Assembly: GCF_000187745.1 (NCBI RefSeq) | Contig: NZ_GL732486.1 | Location: forward strand, 1,333-57,162 | Length of the DNA: 55,830 nucleotides | Reading direction: 5' to 3' | From: Streptococcus sp. M334 | GTDB lineage: Bacteria; Bacillota; Bacilli; Lactobacillales; Streptococcaceae | In this document: positions 9,349 to 17,702 of the stretch, piece by piece | How the letters are laid out: every line of letters begins with the position of its first letter | Position numbering within the stretch: the first letter of the stretch is position 1 | Translations under genes and position numbers: made by a program | Notes under the pieces: generated by a model | Told to the model about the DNA's origin: nothing | Seen by the model: only the letters and a program-made list of their open reading frames with translations | The model's database searches: none

Positions 9349-10222
9349 GAAATTAGATAAAATTGCAACAGCTGTCCTCTACTCGATTGCAGGAATTATT
9401 GTTGCCATCTTGGCATCCTTGATTCTTTATATCTTGGTTCGTGGTTTGCCCCACATCTCTTGGTCTTTCTTGACTGGCAAATCATCTTCTTACCAAGCAG
9501 GTGGAGGGATTGGAATTCAGCTTTATAATTCCTTCTTCCTCTTGGTTATTACCTTGATTATCTCTGTGCCTTTATCTATGGGGGCTGGGATTTTCCTAGC
9601 TGAATATGCCAAAAAAGGTCCTGTGACCAATTTTGTCAGAACCTGTATTGAAATCTTGTCTTCACTGCCATCAGTGGTTGTAGGTCTCTTTGGTTACTTG
9701 ATCTTTGTAGTTCAGTTTGAGTATGGATTTTCAATCATTTCAGGTGCCTTGGCCTTGACAGTCTTTAACCTGCCTCAGATGACTCGAAATGTTGAGGACA
9801 GCTTGAAACACGTTCACCATACGCAGCGTGAGGCTGGCCTAGCCCTTGGAATTTCTCGTTGGGAGACAGTGGTCCATGTGGTCATTCCAGAAGCCCTTCC
9901 AGGTATTGTGACTGGGGTTGTCTTGGCATCTGGTCGTATCTTTGGTGAGGCGGCTGCTTTGATTTATACAGCAGGACAATCCGCTCCAGCCCTTGACTGG
10001 TCTAACTGGAATATTCTCAGTGTAACCAGCCCAATCTCTATTTTCCGTCAAGCAGAAACCTTGGCTGTCCACATCTGGAAAGTTAATAGCGAAGGAACTA
10101 TCCCTGATGGAACCATCGTATCAGCAGGTTCTGCGGCCGTGCTCCTCATCTTTATCCTCATCTTTAACTTTGGAGCCCGCAAACTCGGAAGTTACCTACA
10201 TAAGAAATTAACCGCTGCCTAA
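9338..10222 (+). CDS. pstA: Phosphate ABC transporter permease PstA
   Basis: 294 residues with six predicted membrane segments. The EAA-type loop is REAGLALGISRWETVVHVVIPEALPGIVTGVVLASGRIFGEAAAL. It pairs with PstC to form the membrane pore. It starts inside the pstC 3' end, after GAAAGAGGAAAG. The next gene, a pstB copy, starts 10 bases downstream after AAAGGAG. Confidence 0.94.
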   Translation: MHAKKLDKIATAVLYSIAGIIVAILASLILYILVRGLPHISWSFLTGKSSSYQAGGGIGIQLYNSFFLLVITLIISVPLSMGAGIFLAEYAKKGPVTNFVRTCIEILSSLPSVVVGLFGYLIFVVQFEYGFSIISGALALTVFNLPQMTRNVEDSLKHVHHTQREAGLALGISRWETVVHVVIPEALPGIVTGVVLASGRIFGEAAALIYTAGQSAPALDWSNWNILSVTSPISIFRQAETLAVHIWKVNSEGTIPDGTIVSAGSAAVLLIFILIFNFGARKLGSYLHKKLTAA

Positions 10223-10232
10223 AGGAGAAGCC

Positions 10233-11035
10233 ATGTCAAAATATAATTGGGATGAAAAGCATATCATCACCTTTCCTGAAGAGAAAGTGGCCCTCTCTAC
10301 TAAGGATTTACATGTTTACTACGGTAAAAAAGAATCCATCAAGGGCATCGATATGCAATTTGAAAAAATAAAATTACTGCCTTAATTGGCCCATCTGGAT
10401 CAGGAAAATCAACCTACCTCCGCAGTCTCAATCGAATGAATGATACCATTGATATTGCCAAGGTAACAGGTCAAATCCTCTATCAAGGGATTGATGTCAA
10501 CCGTCCAGAAATTAACGTTTATGAAATGCGTAAGCACATCGGAATGGTCTTCCAACGACCAAATCCCTTTGCCAAGTCTATCTACCGCAATATCACTTTT
10601 GCTCATGAACGTGCAGGGGTTAAGGACAAGCAAGTCTTGGATGAAATTGTGGAAACCTCTCTTCGTCAAGCAGCTCTCTGGGATCAGGTCAAAGACGATT
10701 TGCACAAGTCAGCCTTGACCCTATCAGGTGGTCAGCAACAGCGTCTCTGTATCGCTCGTGCTATTTCTGTTAAACCAGATATTCTCTTGATGGATGAACC
10801 AGCGTCAGCCTTGGATCCGATTGCGACAGCCCAGCTGGAAGAAACCATGTTGGAATTGAAGAAGGACTTTACCATCATCATCGTAACCCACAGTATGCAG
10901 CAGGCTGCGCGTGCTAGTGACTACACAGGATTTTTCTACTTGGGTGACTTGATTGAGTACGATAAGACCTCTAATATTTTCCAAAATGCCAAACTACAGT
11001 CAACCAATGACTACGTAACAGGACACTTTGGATAG
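10233..11035 (+). pseudogene. pstB: Phosphate ABC transporter ATPase PstB, first copy, frameshifted
   Basis: ATG 10233 follows AAAGGAG and reads MSKYNWDEKHIITFPEE through GIDMQFEK, then leaves frame and stops at 10383-10385 after 50 codons. The rest of PstB continues in the -1 frame to 11035: GPSGSGKST (Walker A), LSGGQQQRL signature, [12 protein letters not shown] (Walker B) and the H-loop VTHSMQQA are all intact. The break is at six A residues (10363-10368); seven would restore [19 protein letters not shown]. The first usable ATG of the second part, 10436, lies after the Walker A motif, so neither fragment alone is a working ATPase. A sequencing error, a mutation, or slippage on the A run are all possible. 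Confidence 0.88.
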
Positions 11036-11047
11036 GAAGGAAACAGT

Positions 11048-11806
11048 ATGACAGAAGCGATTTTACAGGTATCAGACCTGTCCGTTTACTACAATCAAAA
11101 AAAGGCCTTGAATAGTGTTTCCCTATCTTTCCAACCTAAGGAAATTACAGCTTTGATTGGTCCATCTGGATCAGGGAAATCAACCCTCCTAAAGGCTATC
11201 AACCGTATGGGGGATCTTAATCCAGAGGTGACTACAACTGGTTCAGTAGTTTACAACGGCCACAATATCTACAGCCCACGTACAGATACAGTTGAATTGC
11301 GTAAAGAAATCGGTATGGTTTTCCAACAACCAAACCCCTTCCCCATGTCTATCTACGAAAATGTTGTTTACGGGCTTCGTATCAATGGAGTGAAAGACAA
11401 GCAGGTTCTGGATGAAGCGGTAGAAAAAGCCTTGCAACGAGCTTCCATCTGGGATGAAGTCAAGGATCGCCTACATGATTCAGCTATCGGGCTTTCAGGT
11501 GGACAACAGCAACGTGTTTGTGTTGCCCGTGTCTTGGCAACTAGTCCTAAAATCATTCTTTTGGATGAACCGACTTCAGCCTTGGACCCTATCTCTGCTG
11601 GGAAGATTGAGGAAACCTTGTATGGGCTAAAAAATAAATACACCATGCTCTTGGTTACGCGTTCCATGCAACAAGCCTCTCGTATCTCTGACAAGACAGG
11701 ATTTTTCCTAGATGGAGATTTGATTGAGTTTAACGATACCAAGAAGATGTTCCTCAACCCACAACACAAGGAAACAGAAGATTATATTTCAGGAAAATTT
11801 GGATAA
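11048..11806 (+). CDS. pstB: Phosphate ABC transporter ATPase PstB, second copy
   Basis: 252 residues with Walker [10 protein letters not shown] at 38-46, Q-loop VFQQPNPFP, signature LSGGQQQRV near 149, and Walker [12 protein letters not shown] near 171. The H-loop reads LVTRSMQQA, with Arg205 where ABC ATPases normally have the switch histidine; the first copy has VTHSMQQA. It probably works as a heterodimer with the first PstB. AAGGAAACAGT precedes the ATG, 12 bases after the previous stop. Full length, with no sign of decay. Confidence 0.93.
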   Translation: MTEAILQVSDLSVYYNQKKALNSVSLSFQPKEITALIGPSGSGKSTLLKAINRMGDLNPEVTTTGSVVYNGHNIYSPRTDTVELRKEIGMVFQQPNPFPMSIYENVVYGLRINGVKDKQVLDEAVEKALQRASIWDEVKDRLHDSAIGLSGGQQQRVCVARVLATSPKIILLDEPTSALDPISAGKIEETLYGLKNKYTMLLVTRSMQQASRISDKTGFFLDGDLIEFNDTKKMFLNPQHKETEDYISGKFG

Positions 11807-11814
11807 GGAGATAA

Positions 11815-12471
11815 ATGATGTTACGTTCTCAATTTGAGGAAGATTTAGAGAAATTGCACAACCAGTTCTATGCTATGGGACAAGAAGTGCTATCCCAAAT
11901 CAATCGTACAGTGCGTGCCTTTGTTACGCATGACCGTGATTTGGCCAAGGAAGTCATCGAAGACGATGCAGAAGTAAACGAATACGAAGTGAAATTGGAG
12001 AAAAAATCATTTGAAATGATTGCCCTTCAACAACCCGTTTCTCAAGACTTGCGTACAGTTCTAACAGTCTTGAAGGCTGTATCTGACTTGGAACGTATGG
12101 GTGATCATGCCGTTTCCATTGCCAAGGCGGCAATTCGTATGAAAGGTGAGCAACGCATCCCAGCTGTTGAAGAAGAAATCAAGAGAATGGGGCGCGATGT
12201 CAAGAACTTCGTTGAAGCAGCCCTTGAACTCTATCTCAATGGTTCAGTGGATCAGGCCTATGAAGTAGCAGCCATGGACGAAAAAATCAACCATTACTTT
12301 GATAGCATTCGTGACTTGGCTACAGAAGAAATTAAGAAAAATCCAGATGCCATCGTTACAGGCCGTGATTACTTCCAAGTGATTGCCTTCTTGGAACGTA
12401 TCGGAGACTATGCCAAGAATATCTGTGAATGGGTTGTTTACTTTGAAACAGGTAAGATTGTCGAACTATAA
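11815..12471 (+). CDS. phoU: Phosphate signalling complex protein PhoU
   Basis: About 217 residues, all helical, with two PhoU repeats. The metal-cluster motifs appear as SDLERMGDHAVSIAK in the first half and IAFLERIGDYAKNICEW in the second. PhoU links PstB transport state to the PnpRS/PhoPR two-component system and dampens uptake. Two in-frame ATGs (11815, 11818) follow AAGGAG; the second is the usual family start. It is last in the pst operon, before a terminator. Confidence 0.93.
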   Translation: MMLRSQFEEDLEKLHNQFYAMGQEVLSQINRTVRAFVTHDRDLAKEVIEDDAEVNEYEVKLEKKSFEMIALQQPVSQDLRTVLTVLKAVSDLERMGDHAVSIAKAAIRMKGEQRIPAVEEEIKRMGRDVKNFVEAALELYLNGSVDQAYEVAAMDEKINHYFDSIRDLATEEIKKNPDAIVTGRDYFQVIAFLERIGDYAKNICEWVVYFETGKIVEL

Positions 12472-12490
12472 AATAGATTTATTTTGTATA

Positions 12491-12526
12491 AAAAGGAGCT
12501 TGAAATCAACTGATAGCTCCTTTTCT
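12491..12526 (+). terminator. Terminator of the pst-phoU operon
   Basis: AAAAGGAGCT (12491-12500) pairs perfectly with AGCTCCTTTT (12515-12524), with the T-rich tail as part of the 3' arm. Confidence 0.85.
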
Positions 12527-12568
12527 TGAATGAAAAAAATATTTTTGAGATAAAAATTCAAAAAACAC

Positions 12569-12597
12569 TTGACAAGTAACTTGGATAGCGTTATAAT
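12569..12597 (+). promoter_or_regulatory. Consensus sigma-A promoter of the amino-acid-binding protein gene
   Basis: TTGACA at 12569-12574 and TATAAT at 12592-12597, spacing 17. This is a perfect consensus match, so strong expression is expected. GAGAGG before ATG 12629 serves as ribosome binding site. Confidence 0.85.
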
Positions 12598-12628
12598 TAT
12601 ACAAAATTAACAGAGAGGTTGTTTATTT

Positions 12629-13444
12629 ATGAAATCAAAAAAATGGATATTTGTTTTATGTAGTTTTCTTGCAAGTTTCTTCTTAGTGGCTTGCCAGTCA
12701 GGTTCTAATGGTTCTCAGTCAGCTGTTGAGGCCATTAAGCAAAAGGGAAAATTAGTTGTGGCGACCAGTCCTGACTATGCACCTTTTGAATTCCAATCCT
12801 TAGTTGACGGAAAAAATCAGGTAGTCGGTGCGGACATTGATATGGCCCAAGCTATCGCTGATGAACTTGGGGTGAAGTTGGAAATCTCAAGCATGAGTTT
12901 TGACAATGTCTTGACCAGTCTTCAAACTGGTAAGGCTGACCTAGCAGTTGCGGGAATTAGCGCTACTGACGAGAGAAAAGAAGTCTTTGATTTTTCAATC
13001 CCTTACTATGAGAACAAGATTAGTTTCTTGGTTCGTAAGGCTGATGTAGAAAAATATAAGGCTCTAACTAGCCTAGAAAGTGCTAATATTGCAGCCCAAA
13101 AAGGAACTGTTCCAGAATCAATGGTCAAGGAACAATTGCCAAAAGCTCAGCTGACTTCCCTAACCAATATGGGTGAAGCAGTCAATGAATTACAGGCTGG
13201 AAAAGTAGATGCTGTTCACATGGATGAGCCTGTTGCCCTTAGCTATGCTGCTAAAAATGCGGACCTAGCTGTCGCAACTGTCAGCTTGAAGATGAAAGAC
13301 GGCGAAGCAAATGCCGTTGCCCTTAGAAAAAATAGTGCTGATTTGAAAGAAGTGGTGGACAAGGTCATCCAAAAACTCAAGGATGACGGCACCTACCAAA
13401 AATATCTTGAAAAAGCGGCAACCTTAACAGAAGTGGAAGAATAA
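12629..13444 (+). CDS. Amino acid ABC transporter substrate-binding lipoprotein
   Basis: 271 residues. A lipoprotein signal peptide ends in the lipobox LVAC with Cys22. The mature part is a family 3 solute-binding protein: KLVVATSPDYAPFEF, VGADIDMAQAIADELG, TDERKEVFDFSIPYYE. Members bind polar or basic amino acids outside the membrane. No permease or ATPase gene lies beside it, so it must use a transporter encoded elsewhere. A RUP-like repeat begins directly after the stop codon. Confidence 0.9.
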   Translation: MKSKKWIFVLCSFLASFFLVACQSGSNGSQSAVEAIKQKGKLVVATSPDYAPFEFQSLVDGKNQVVGADIDMAQAIADELGVKLEISSMSFDNVLTSLQTGKADLAVAGISATDERKEVFDFSIPYYENKISFLVRKADVEKYKALTSLESANIAAQKGTVPESMVKEQLPKAQLTSLTNMGEAVNELQAGKVDAVHMDEPVALSYAAKNADLAVATVSLKMKDGEANAVALRKNSADLKEVVDKVIQKLKDDGTYQKYLEKAATLTEVEE

Positions 13445-13595
13445 TACTCAATGAAAATCAAAGAGCAAACTAGGAAGCTAGCCGCAGGTTGCTCAAAGCA
13501 CTGCTTTGAGGTTGTAGATAAGACTGACGAAGTCAGTTACATATATCTACGGTAAGGCGACGCTGACGTGGTTTGAATTTGATTTTCGAAGAGTA
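13445..13595 (+). repeat. RUP-like intergenic repeat, copy 2
   Basis: A 151-base element from TACTCAATGAAAATC to GATTTTCGAAGAGTA, starting at the base after the upstream stop codon. It carries the same internal palindromes as copy 1 (CTGACGAAGTCAG; CTCAAAGCACTGCTTTGAG) in inverse orientation. It fills the gap to the convergent MocR gene. Confidence 0.7.
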
Positions 13596-13601
13596 TAAGA
13601 A

Positions 13602-13637
13602 AAAAGCAGAGTTGGAAGTCATTCCAATTCTGCTTTT
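13602..13637 (-). terminator. Terminator overlapping the 3' end of the MocR gene
   Basis: AAAAGCAGAGTTGGAA (13602-13617) pairs with TTCCAATTCTGCTTTT (13622-13637) around a 4-base loop, with one G-U pair. On the minus strand the last codons and stop of the regulator gene form the 5' arm and loop, followed by a T run. It is symmetric enough to act in both directions. Confidence 0.75.
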
Positions 13638-14890
13638 AAATAGTTTAAAACATTTTCCAGATTGTCTAAGGACACCTTGGCAAATTGATAAGGGCAGGCA
13701 CCCAAGTAAGCCTCTTCAAAGAAGTCCAAGCTCAGTTGGCTATGTTTGAGACTAGCAATTTTAGGATAATGTCTCAGGTCTAGCAATAAACCATCATGTA
13801 GGGGAAAATGTGGAAGGGGACAAGGTGTTTTGGTTAAACTTTCCTTGATTTGTTTTTGGTAAATTTCCTGATTGGACAAGCGAGCTAGACGATTTTTCTC
13901 AAATAATTGACTGTCAATATAGAGTGACAGGGCCTTTTGCATGATGAGGTTGCTGTCGTAGTCTAGGATATTTTTGTAGGCCACAAAGGCTTCTTTGATA
14001 GCATTTGGCAGAATGAGTGCCGTAATCCGCAGGGCTGGAAAGAGGCTTGTTGAGAAGGACTTGATATAAATAACGCGCTCCTCTGTATCCAGATAGTGAA
14101 AGGTCTGGCCCTTCTTGGAGTCCAAGTCACCTAGATAGTCGTCCTCTACGATATAAACACCGTACTTGGCAGCTAAGTCAAGAATGGCTCGTTTGTCCTG
14201 TTCAGAATAGGAATGGCCTAGGGGATAGTGAAAACGAGGAATAGTGTAGAAAAACTTAATTTTTCCTGTTTTGAAGTGGACTTCCAGTTCCTCCAAGTCA
14301 ATCCCATCAATGCCTCGTTCAATCGTTTGATAGTCTAGATCTTGAGCAATCAAGAGGCGATTCATCCGATGGTAGGTCGGCTGTTCCACCAAGATTTCCT
14401 TAGCCTGGCTAGGAAAGGAAATTTGAGAGAGGATAAACAGGGCTTGTTGGGTCCCAGAAGTCAGTACTAGTTGGTCAGCCTTGCAGTAGAGAGCTTGGTC
14501 AAAGAGTAATTTGTGAATGGACCGTCTTAGGTCTTCTAATCCTTCTTGGTTGTCATAGTAGTTGAAGAGGTAGTTTTCCCGTCCAATCAAGGTTTCATTG
14601 ACACAGAGTCGGAAATCGTCATAGGCGCTGGCATGTTCGTCTGTAACCTCGATTTCTAGGTCTTGGTGTTGCCCTTGTTCTAAGACATAGTAGCCACTCT
14701 GGGGCTTGGCATAGAGGTATTGTTCGTGCCGTAATTCCAGCAGGGCGCGTTGAATAGTGTCCTTGCTACAGTGGAAGTCAAGGCTCAGCTGACGGATAGA
14801 AGGCAGGCGACTACCCGTCGGAAAGCGTCCAGACTCGATAGCATTTTTCAGATAGGAAACGACCTCTTGGTACTTGCTTTGTTTCTTCAT
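13619..14890 (-). CDS. MocR-type regulator: GntR HTH plus aminotransferase-like domain
   Basis: 423 residues. The first about 70 form a GntR winged helix-turn-helix (GSRLPSIRQLSLDFHCSKDTIQRALLELRHEQYL). The rest is a fold-type I aminotransferase domain: LTSGTQQALF, VEQPTYHRM, YIVEDDYLGDL. The usual MocR motif SFSK, whose lysine holds PLP, is SFST here, with Thr281 at the lysine position; Lys277 is close by. It may bind PLP or an effector without an internal aldimine. It is divergent from the acetolactate decarboxylase gene, which may be its target (inference). Ribosome binding site GGGAGGT. Confidence 0.88.
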   Translation of the reverse strand: MKKQSKYQEVVSYLKNAIESGRFPTGSRLPSIRQLSLDFHCSKDTIQRALLELRHEQYLYAKPQSGYYVLEQGQHQDLEIEVTDEHASAYDDFRLCVNETLIGRENYLFNYYDNQEGLEDLRRSIHKLLFDQALYCKADQLVLTSGTQQALFILSQISFPSQAKEILVEQPTYHRMNRLLIAQDLDYQTIERGIDGIDLEELEVHFKTGKIKFFYTIPRFHYPLGHSYSEQDKRAILDLAAKYGVYIVEDDYLGDLDSKKGQTFHYLDTEERVIYIKSFSTSLFPALRITALILPNAIKEAFVAYKNILDYDSNLIMQKALSLYIDSQLFEKNRLARLSNQEIYQKQIKESLTKTPCPLPHFPLHDGLLLDLRHYPKIASLKHSQLSLDFFEEAYLGACPYQFAKVSLDNLENVLNYLKAELE

Positions 14891-14915
14891 TCCAGACCTC
14901 CCTTGATTTTGTTAC

Positions 14916-14944
14916 ATTGTACCCTTTTTTTTCCTTCTTGGCAA
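14916..14944 (-). promoter_or_regulatory. Promoter of the MocR-type regulator
   Basis: On the minus strand TTGCCA (complement of 14939-14944) and TACAAT (complement of 14916-14921), spacing 17, 26 bases before the start codon. Confidence 0.65.
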
Positions 14945-14964
14945 TGTCTAGGGTGTTTCTCTCG

Positions 14965-14993
14965 TTCACATCTAGGGGCAAATGTGGTATACT
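14965..14993 (+). promoter_or_regulatory. Promoter of the acetolactate decarboxylase gene
   Basis: TTCACA at 14965-14970 and TATACT at 14988-14993, spacing 17, with a TG two bases before the -10. It lies back to back with the regulator promoter, so one bound regulator could affect both. Confidence 0.65.
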
Positions 14994-15031
14994 TAGGAGT
15001 AAGATTTATAGAATAACAGACAAGAAAGAGA

Positions 15032-15763
15032 ATGGATAAGAACGTGCAGGAACCAGTGAAATTATTTCAATACAATACCCTCGGAGCCTTGATGGCAGGC
15101 CTTTATGGTGGTACTATGACAGTAGGAGAATTACTAGAGCATGGTGACCTTGGTTTGGGAACCTTGGATTCCATTGATGGGGAATTGATTGTATTGGATG
15201 GCAAGGCCTATCAGGCCAAAGGCTCAGGAGAGCAACCGGAAATTGTAGAAGTGTCTCCAGATGCCCTTATTCCTTATGCAGCAGTAGTACCGCACCAGGC
15301 AGAGGTTATTTTTCGCCAGCGCTTTGAGATGACGGACAAGGAATTGGAAGAGCGAATTGAGTCTTATTATGATGGAGAAAATCTTTTCCGCTCTATCAAG
15401 ATTCGGGGGGAATTTTCACATATGCATGTGCGCATGATTCCCAAGTCGACACCAGATACCAAGTTTGCTGATGTCGCAACCCATCAACCGGAATATAGTC
15501 GTGACAATGTGGCGGGAACCATCGTTGGTTTCTGGACGCCTGAGATTTTCCATGGGGTCAGTGTGGCAGGCTATCATCTGCACTTCATTTCAGATGATTT
15601 GACCTTCGGTGGTCATGTCATGGACTTTGTCATCAAGGAAGGGATTATCGAGGTAGGCGCTGTTGACCAGTTGGACCAACGTTTTCCAGTCCAAGACCGC
15701 CAATACTTGTTTGCTAAGTTCAATGTTGACGAGATGAAAAAAGACATTGAAAAGGCGGAATAG
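15032..15763 (+). CDS. aldB: Alpha-acetolactate decarboxylase
   Basis: 243 residues, the usual BudA/AldB length. It begins with the typical FQYNTLGALMAGLYGGTMTVGELLEHGDLGLGT block. The metal ligands lie in the C-terminal GVSVAGYHLHFISDDLTFGGHVMDF (three histidines). It converts acetolactate to acetoin, which removes excess pyruvate-derived acetolactate and balances branched-chain amino acid synthesis. Preceded by AAGAAAGAG; the next gene follows after 9 bases. Confidence 0.93.
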   Translation: MDKNVQEPVKLFQYNTLGALMAGLYGGTMTVGELLEHGDLGLGTLDSIDGELIVLDGKAYQAKGSGEQPEIVEVSPDALIPYAAVVPHQAEVIFRQRFEMTDKELEERIESYYDGENLFRSIKIRGEFSHMHVRMIPKSTPDTKFADVATHQPEYSRDNVAGTIVGFWTPEIFHGVSVAGYHLHFISDDLTFGGHVMDFVIKEGIIEVGAVDQLDQRFPVQDRQYLFAKFNVDEMKKDIEKAE

Positions 15764-15772
15764 GAGAAGAAA

Positions 15773-16525
15773 ATGACTATTCATATTATCATTGCCATGG
15801 TGCTGTTGCTGGCTTTCTTGATAGGAAGTATTTGGTATGCCAAAAAGAAATACCAGATTAATCTAGCTGTCTTGGGCTTGGGGGCTGTTGCCTTCTTTGT
15901 CTCTTCACAGATTTTGGAAAAACTGGTGCATATCTTGGTTTTGCATCCTCAAAAAGACGGCAGTATTGCCCTCTTGCAAGACTATCCGCTTTTCTATATC
16001 CTCTATGGCCTAGCCATGGCAGCATTTTTTGAGGAAACAGCTCGTCTTGTTTTCTTCAAATGGTTGGAGAAAAAGAGAAGTTTGGAAAAGGCAGATGCCT
16101 TGGCTTATGGGTTAGGTCATGGTGGCTTGGAGTTGATTTTCCTAGGTCTTACTAGTTTGCTTAATCTCTACTTCGTTCTCTCAGCAGTTCAAACGCAGGA
16201 TCCACAGGTCATGCAATTACTGTCTGAAAATATGTTGAAAACTATCCAGTCGCTATCAGTCTGGCAGATTTATTTGCTTGGTTTTGAGAGAATCTTGGCC
16301 CTAGGTTTCCAATTACTCTTGACTGTTTGGGTTTACCAAGCTGTTCGCCAGAAGAAATGGATTTATCTCCTAGCAGCCTATGGCCTACATGCCTTTTTTG
16401 ACCTAGTACCATCTCTAGCTCAAGTAGGATGGATTACAAGTCCAGTCTTGGTTGAAGTTGTCCTAGCACTTGAGCTCATTCTGGTCGCCTATGGAACCAA
16501 GGCAATCTTTTGTAAAAAATCATAA
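15773..16525 (+). CDS. YhfC-family glutamic-type intramembrane protease
   Basis: 250 residues with about seven hydrophobic segments. The putative active site is EETAR in FFEETARLVFFKW, followed in a later membrane segment by ALAYGLGHGGLELIF; glutamate and histidine of this kind define the CAAX/YhfC-like membrane proteases. The substrate is unknown. The gene follows aldB with a good GGAGAAG ribosome binding site and ends before a terminator. Assignment to the YhfC family is by recognition of length and motifs. Confidence 0.75.
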   Translation: MTIHIIIAMVLLLAFLIGSIWYAKKKYQINLAVLGLGAVAFFVSSQILEKLVHILVLHPQKDGSIALLQDYPLFYILYGLAMAAFFEETARLVFFKWLEKKRSLEKADALAYGLGHGGLELIFLGLTSLLNLYFVLSAVQTQDPQVMQLLSENMLKTIQSLSVWQIYLLGFERILALGFQLLLTVWVYQAVRQKKWIYLLAAYGLHAFFDLVPSLAQVGWITSPVLVEVVLALELILVAYGTKAIFCKKS

Positions 16526-16526
16526 G

Positions 16527-16549
16527 AAAAAGGGGGTAACCTCTTTTTT
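16527..16549 (+). terminator. Intrinsic terminator after the YhfC-like gene
   Basis: AAAAAGGGG pairs with CCTCTTTTT (one G-U) around a 4-base loop, ending in a run of six T. Confidence 0.75.
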
Positions 16550-16579
16550 GTTTAAAATAAGTCCAAGATTTTTTTAGGG

Positions 16580-16608
16580 TCGTCAAATGTCTCTAAAAAT
16601 GGTATAAT
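16580..16608 (+). promoter_or_regulatory. Promoter of murB
   Basis: Extended -10 TGGTATAAT (hexamer 16603-16608) with a weak TCGTCA -35 at 16580-16585, spacing 17. AAAGGAAGAG precedes ATG 16638. Confidence 0.65.
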
Positions 16609-16637
16609 GGAATGAATTTTGTAAAAGGAAGAGTGAC

Positions 16638-17543
16638 ATGTCTGTAAGAGAAAAAATGCTTGAAATCTTAGAAGGAATTGATATCCGTTTTAAAGAACCC
16701 TTGCATAGCTATAGTTATACAAAAGTAGGTGGAGAGGCCGATTATTTGGTCTTTCCACGAAATCGTTTTGAGTTGGCTCGCGTTGTCAAATTTGCCAATC
16801 AAGAAAATATTCCTTGGATGGTTCTTGGAAATGCCAGCAACATTATCGTTCGTGACGGTGGGATTCGTGGATTTGTCATCTTGTGTGACAAGCTCAATAA
16901 CGTTTCTGTTGATGGCTATACCATCGAAGCAGAAGCTGGTGCCAACTTGATTGAAACAACTCGCATTGCGCTTCGTCATAGTTTGACTGGCTTTGAGTTT
17001 GCTTGTGGCATTCCAGGAAGCGTTGGTGGTGCTGTCTTTATGAATGCGGGTGCCTATGGTGGCGAGATTGCCCACATCTTGCAGTCTTGTAAGGTCTTGA
17101 CCAAGGATGGAGAAATCGAGACCCTGTCTGCCCAGGGCTTGGCTTTCGGTTACCGCCATTCAGCCATTCAGGAGTCTGGTGCAGTTGTCTTGTCAGCTAA
17201 ATTTGCCCTTGCTCCAGGAAGCCATCAGGTTATCAAGCAAGAAATGGACCGTTTGACGCACCTACGTGAACTCAAGCAACCTTTAGAATATCCATCTTGT
17301 GGTTCGGTCTTTAAGCGTCCAGTAGGTCATTTTGCAGGTCAATTAATTTCAGAAGCTGGCTTAAAAGGCTATCGTATCGGTGGTGTTGAAGTGTCTGAAA
17401 AACACGCAGGTTTTATGATTAATGTTGCTGACGGAACGGCTAAAGACTACGAGGACTTGATTGAGTCTGTGATCGAAAAAGTAAAGGAACACTCTGGCGT
17501 TACTCTTGAGAGAGAGGTCCGTATTTTAGGTGAAAGCAAGTAG
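16638..17543 (+). CDS. murB: UDP-N-acetylenolpyruvoylglucosamine reductase
   Basis: 301 residues. FAD-binding motifs [12 protein letters not shown] and [20 protein letters not shown] are present, and the catalytic serine lies in [10 protein letters not shown], the short type II MurB form of Gram-positive bacteria. It reduces UDP-GlcNAc-enolpyruvate to UDP-MurNAc in the cytosol. No terminator separates it from potA, so the polyamine genes are probably read through from this promoter. Confidence 0.95.
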   Translation: MSVREKMLEILEGIDIRFKEPLHSYSYTKVGGEADYLVFPRNRFELARVVKFANQENIPWMVLGNASNIIVRDGGIRGFVILCDKLNNVSVDGYTIEAEAGANLIETTRIALRHSLTGFEFACGIPGSVGGAVFMNAGAYGGEIAHILQSCKVLTKDGEIETLSAQGLAFGYRHSAIQESGAVVLSAKFALAPGSHQVIKQEMDRLTHLRELKQPLEYPSCGSVFKRPVGHFAGQLISEAGLKGYRIGGVEVSEKHAGFMINVADGTAKDYEDLIESVIEKVKEHSGVTLEREVRILGESK

Positions 17544-17560
17544 GAAGCTGTATTTGAAAA

Positions 17561-17651
17561 GCTGCTGCTATGTCATGGAAAGGGGGTGAAAGCCTATCGT
17601 TAGTGCAGAAGAATGTAGGCAGTTCAATCTCCTACACGAGGTAGTAGCGGC
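17561..17651 (+). ncRNA. Candidate structured leader RNA upstream of potA
   Basis: GCTGCTGCTA (17561-17570) and TAGTAGCGGC (17642-17651) can form a 10-pair closing stem with two G-U pairs. Inside it TGTAGG (17614-17619) pairs with CCTACA (17631-17636), and short pairings occur around 17583-17605. A further small hairpin ACAGA/TCTGT follows at 17655-17671. No T run follows, so it is not a terminator. This is a fold proposed by eye; I do not recognise it as a known riboswitch class. Confidence 0.4.
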
Positions 17652-17702
17652 CTGACAGAGCCCTGATCTGTTAATCTATGAAAAAGAAGGAATAAATGAC
17701 AA

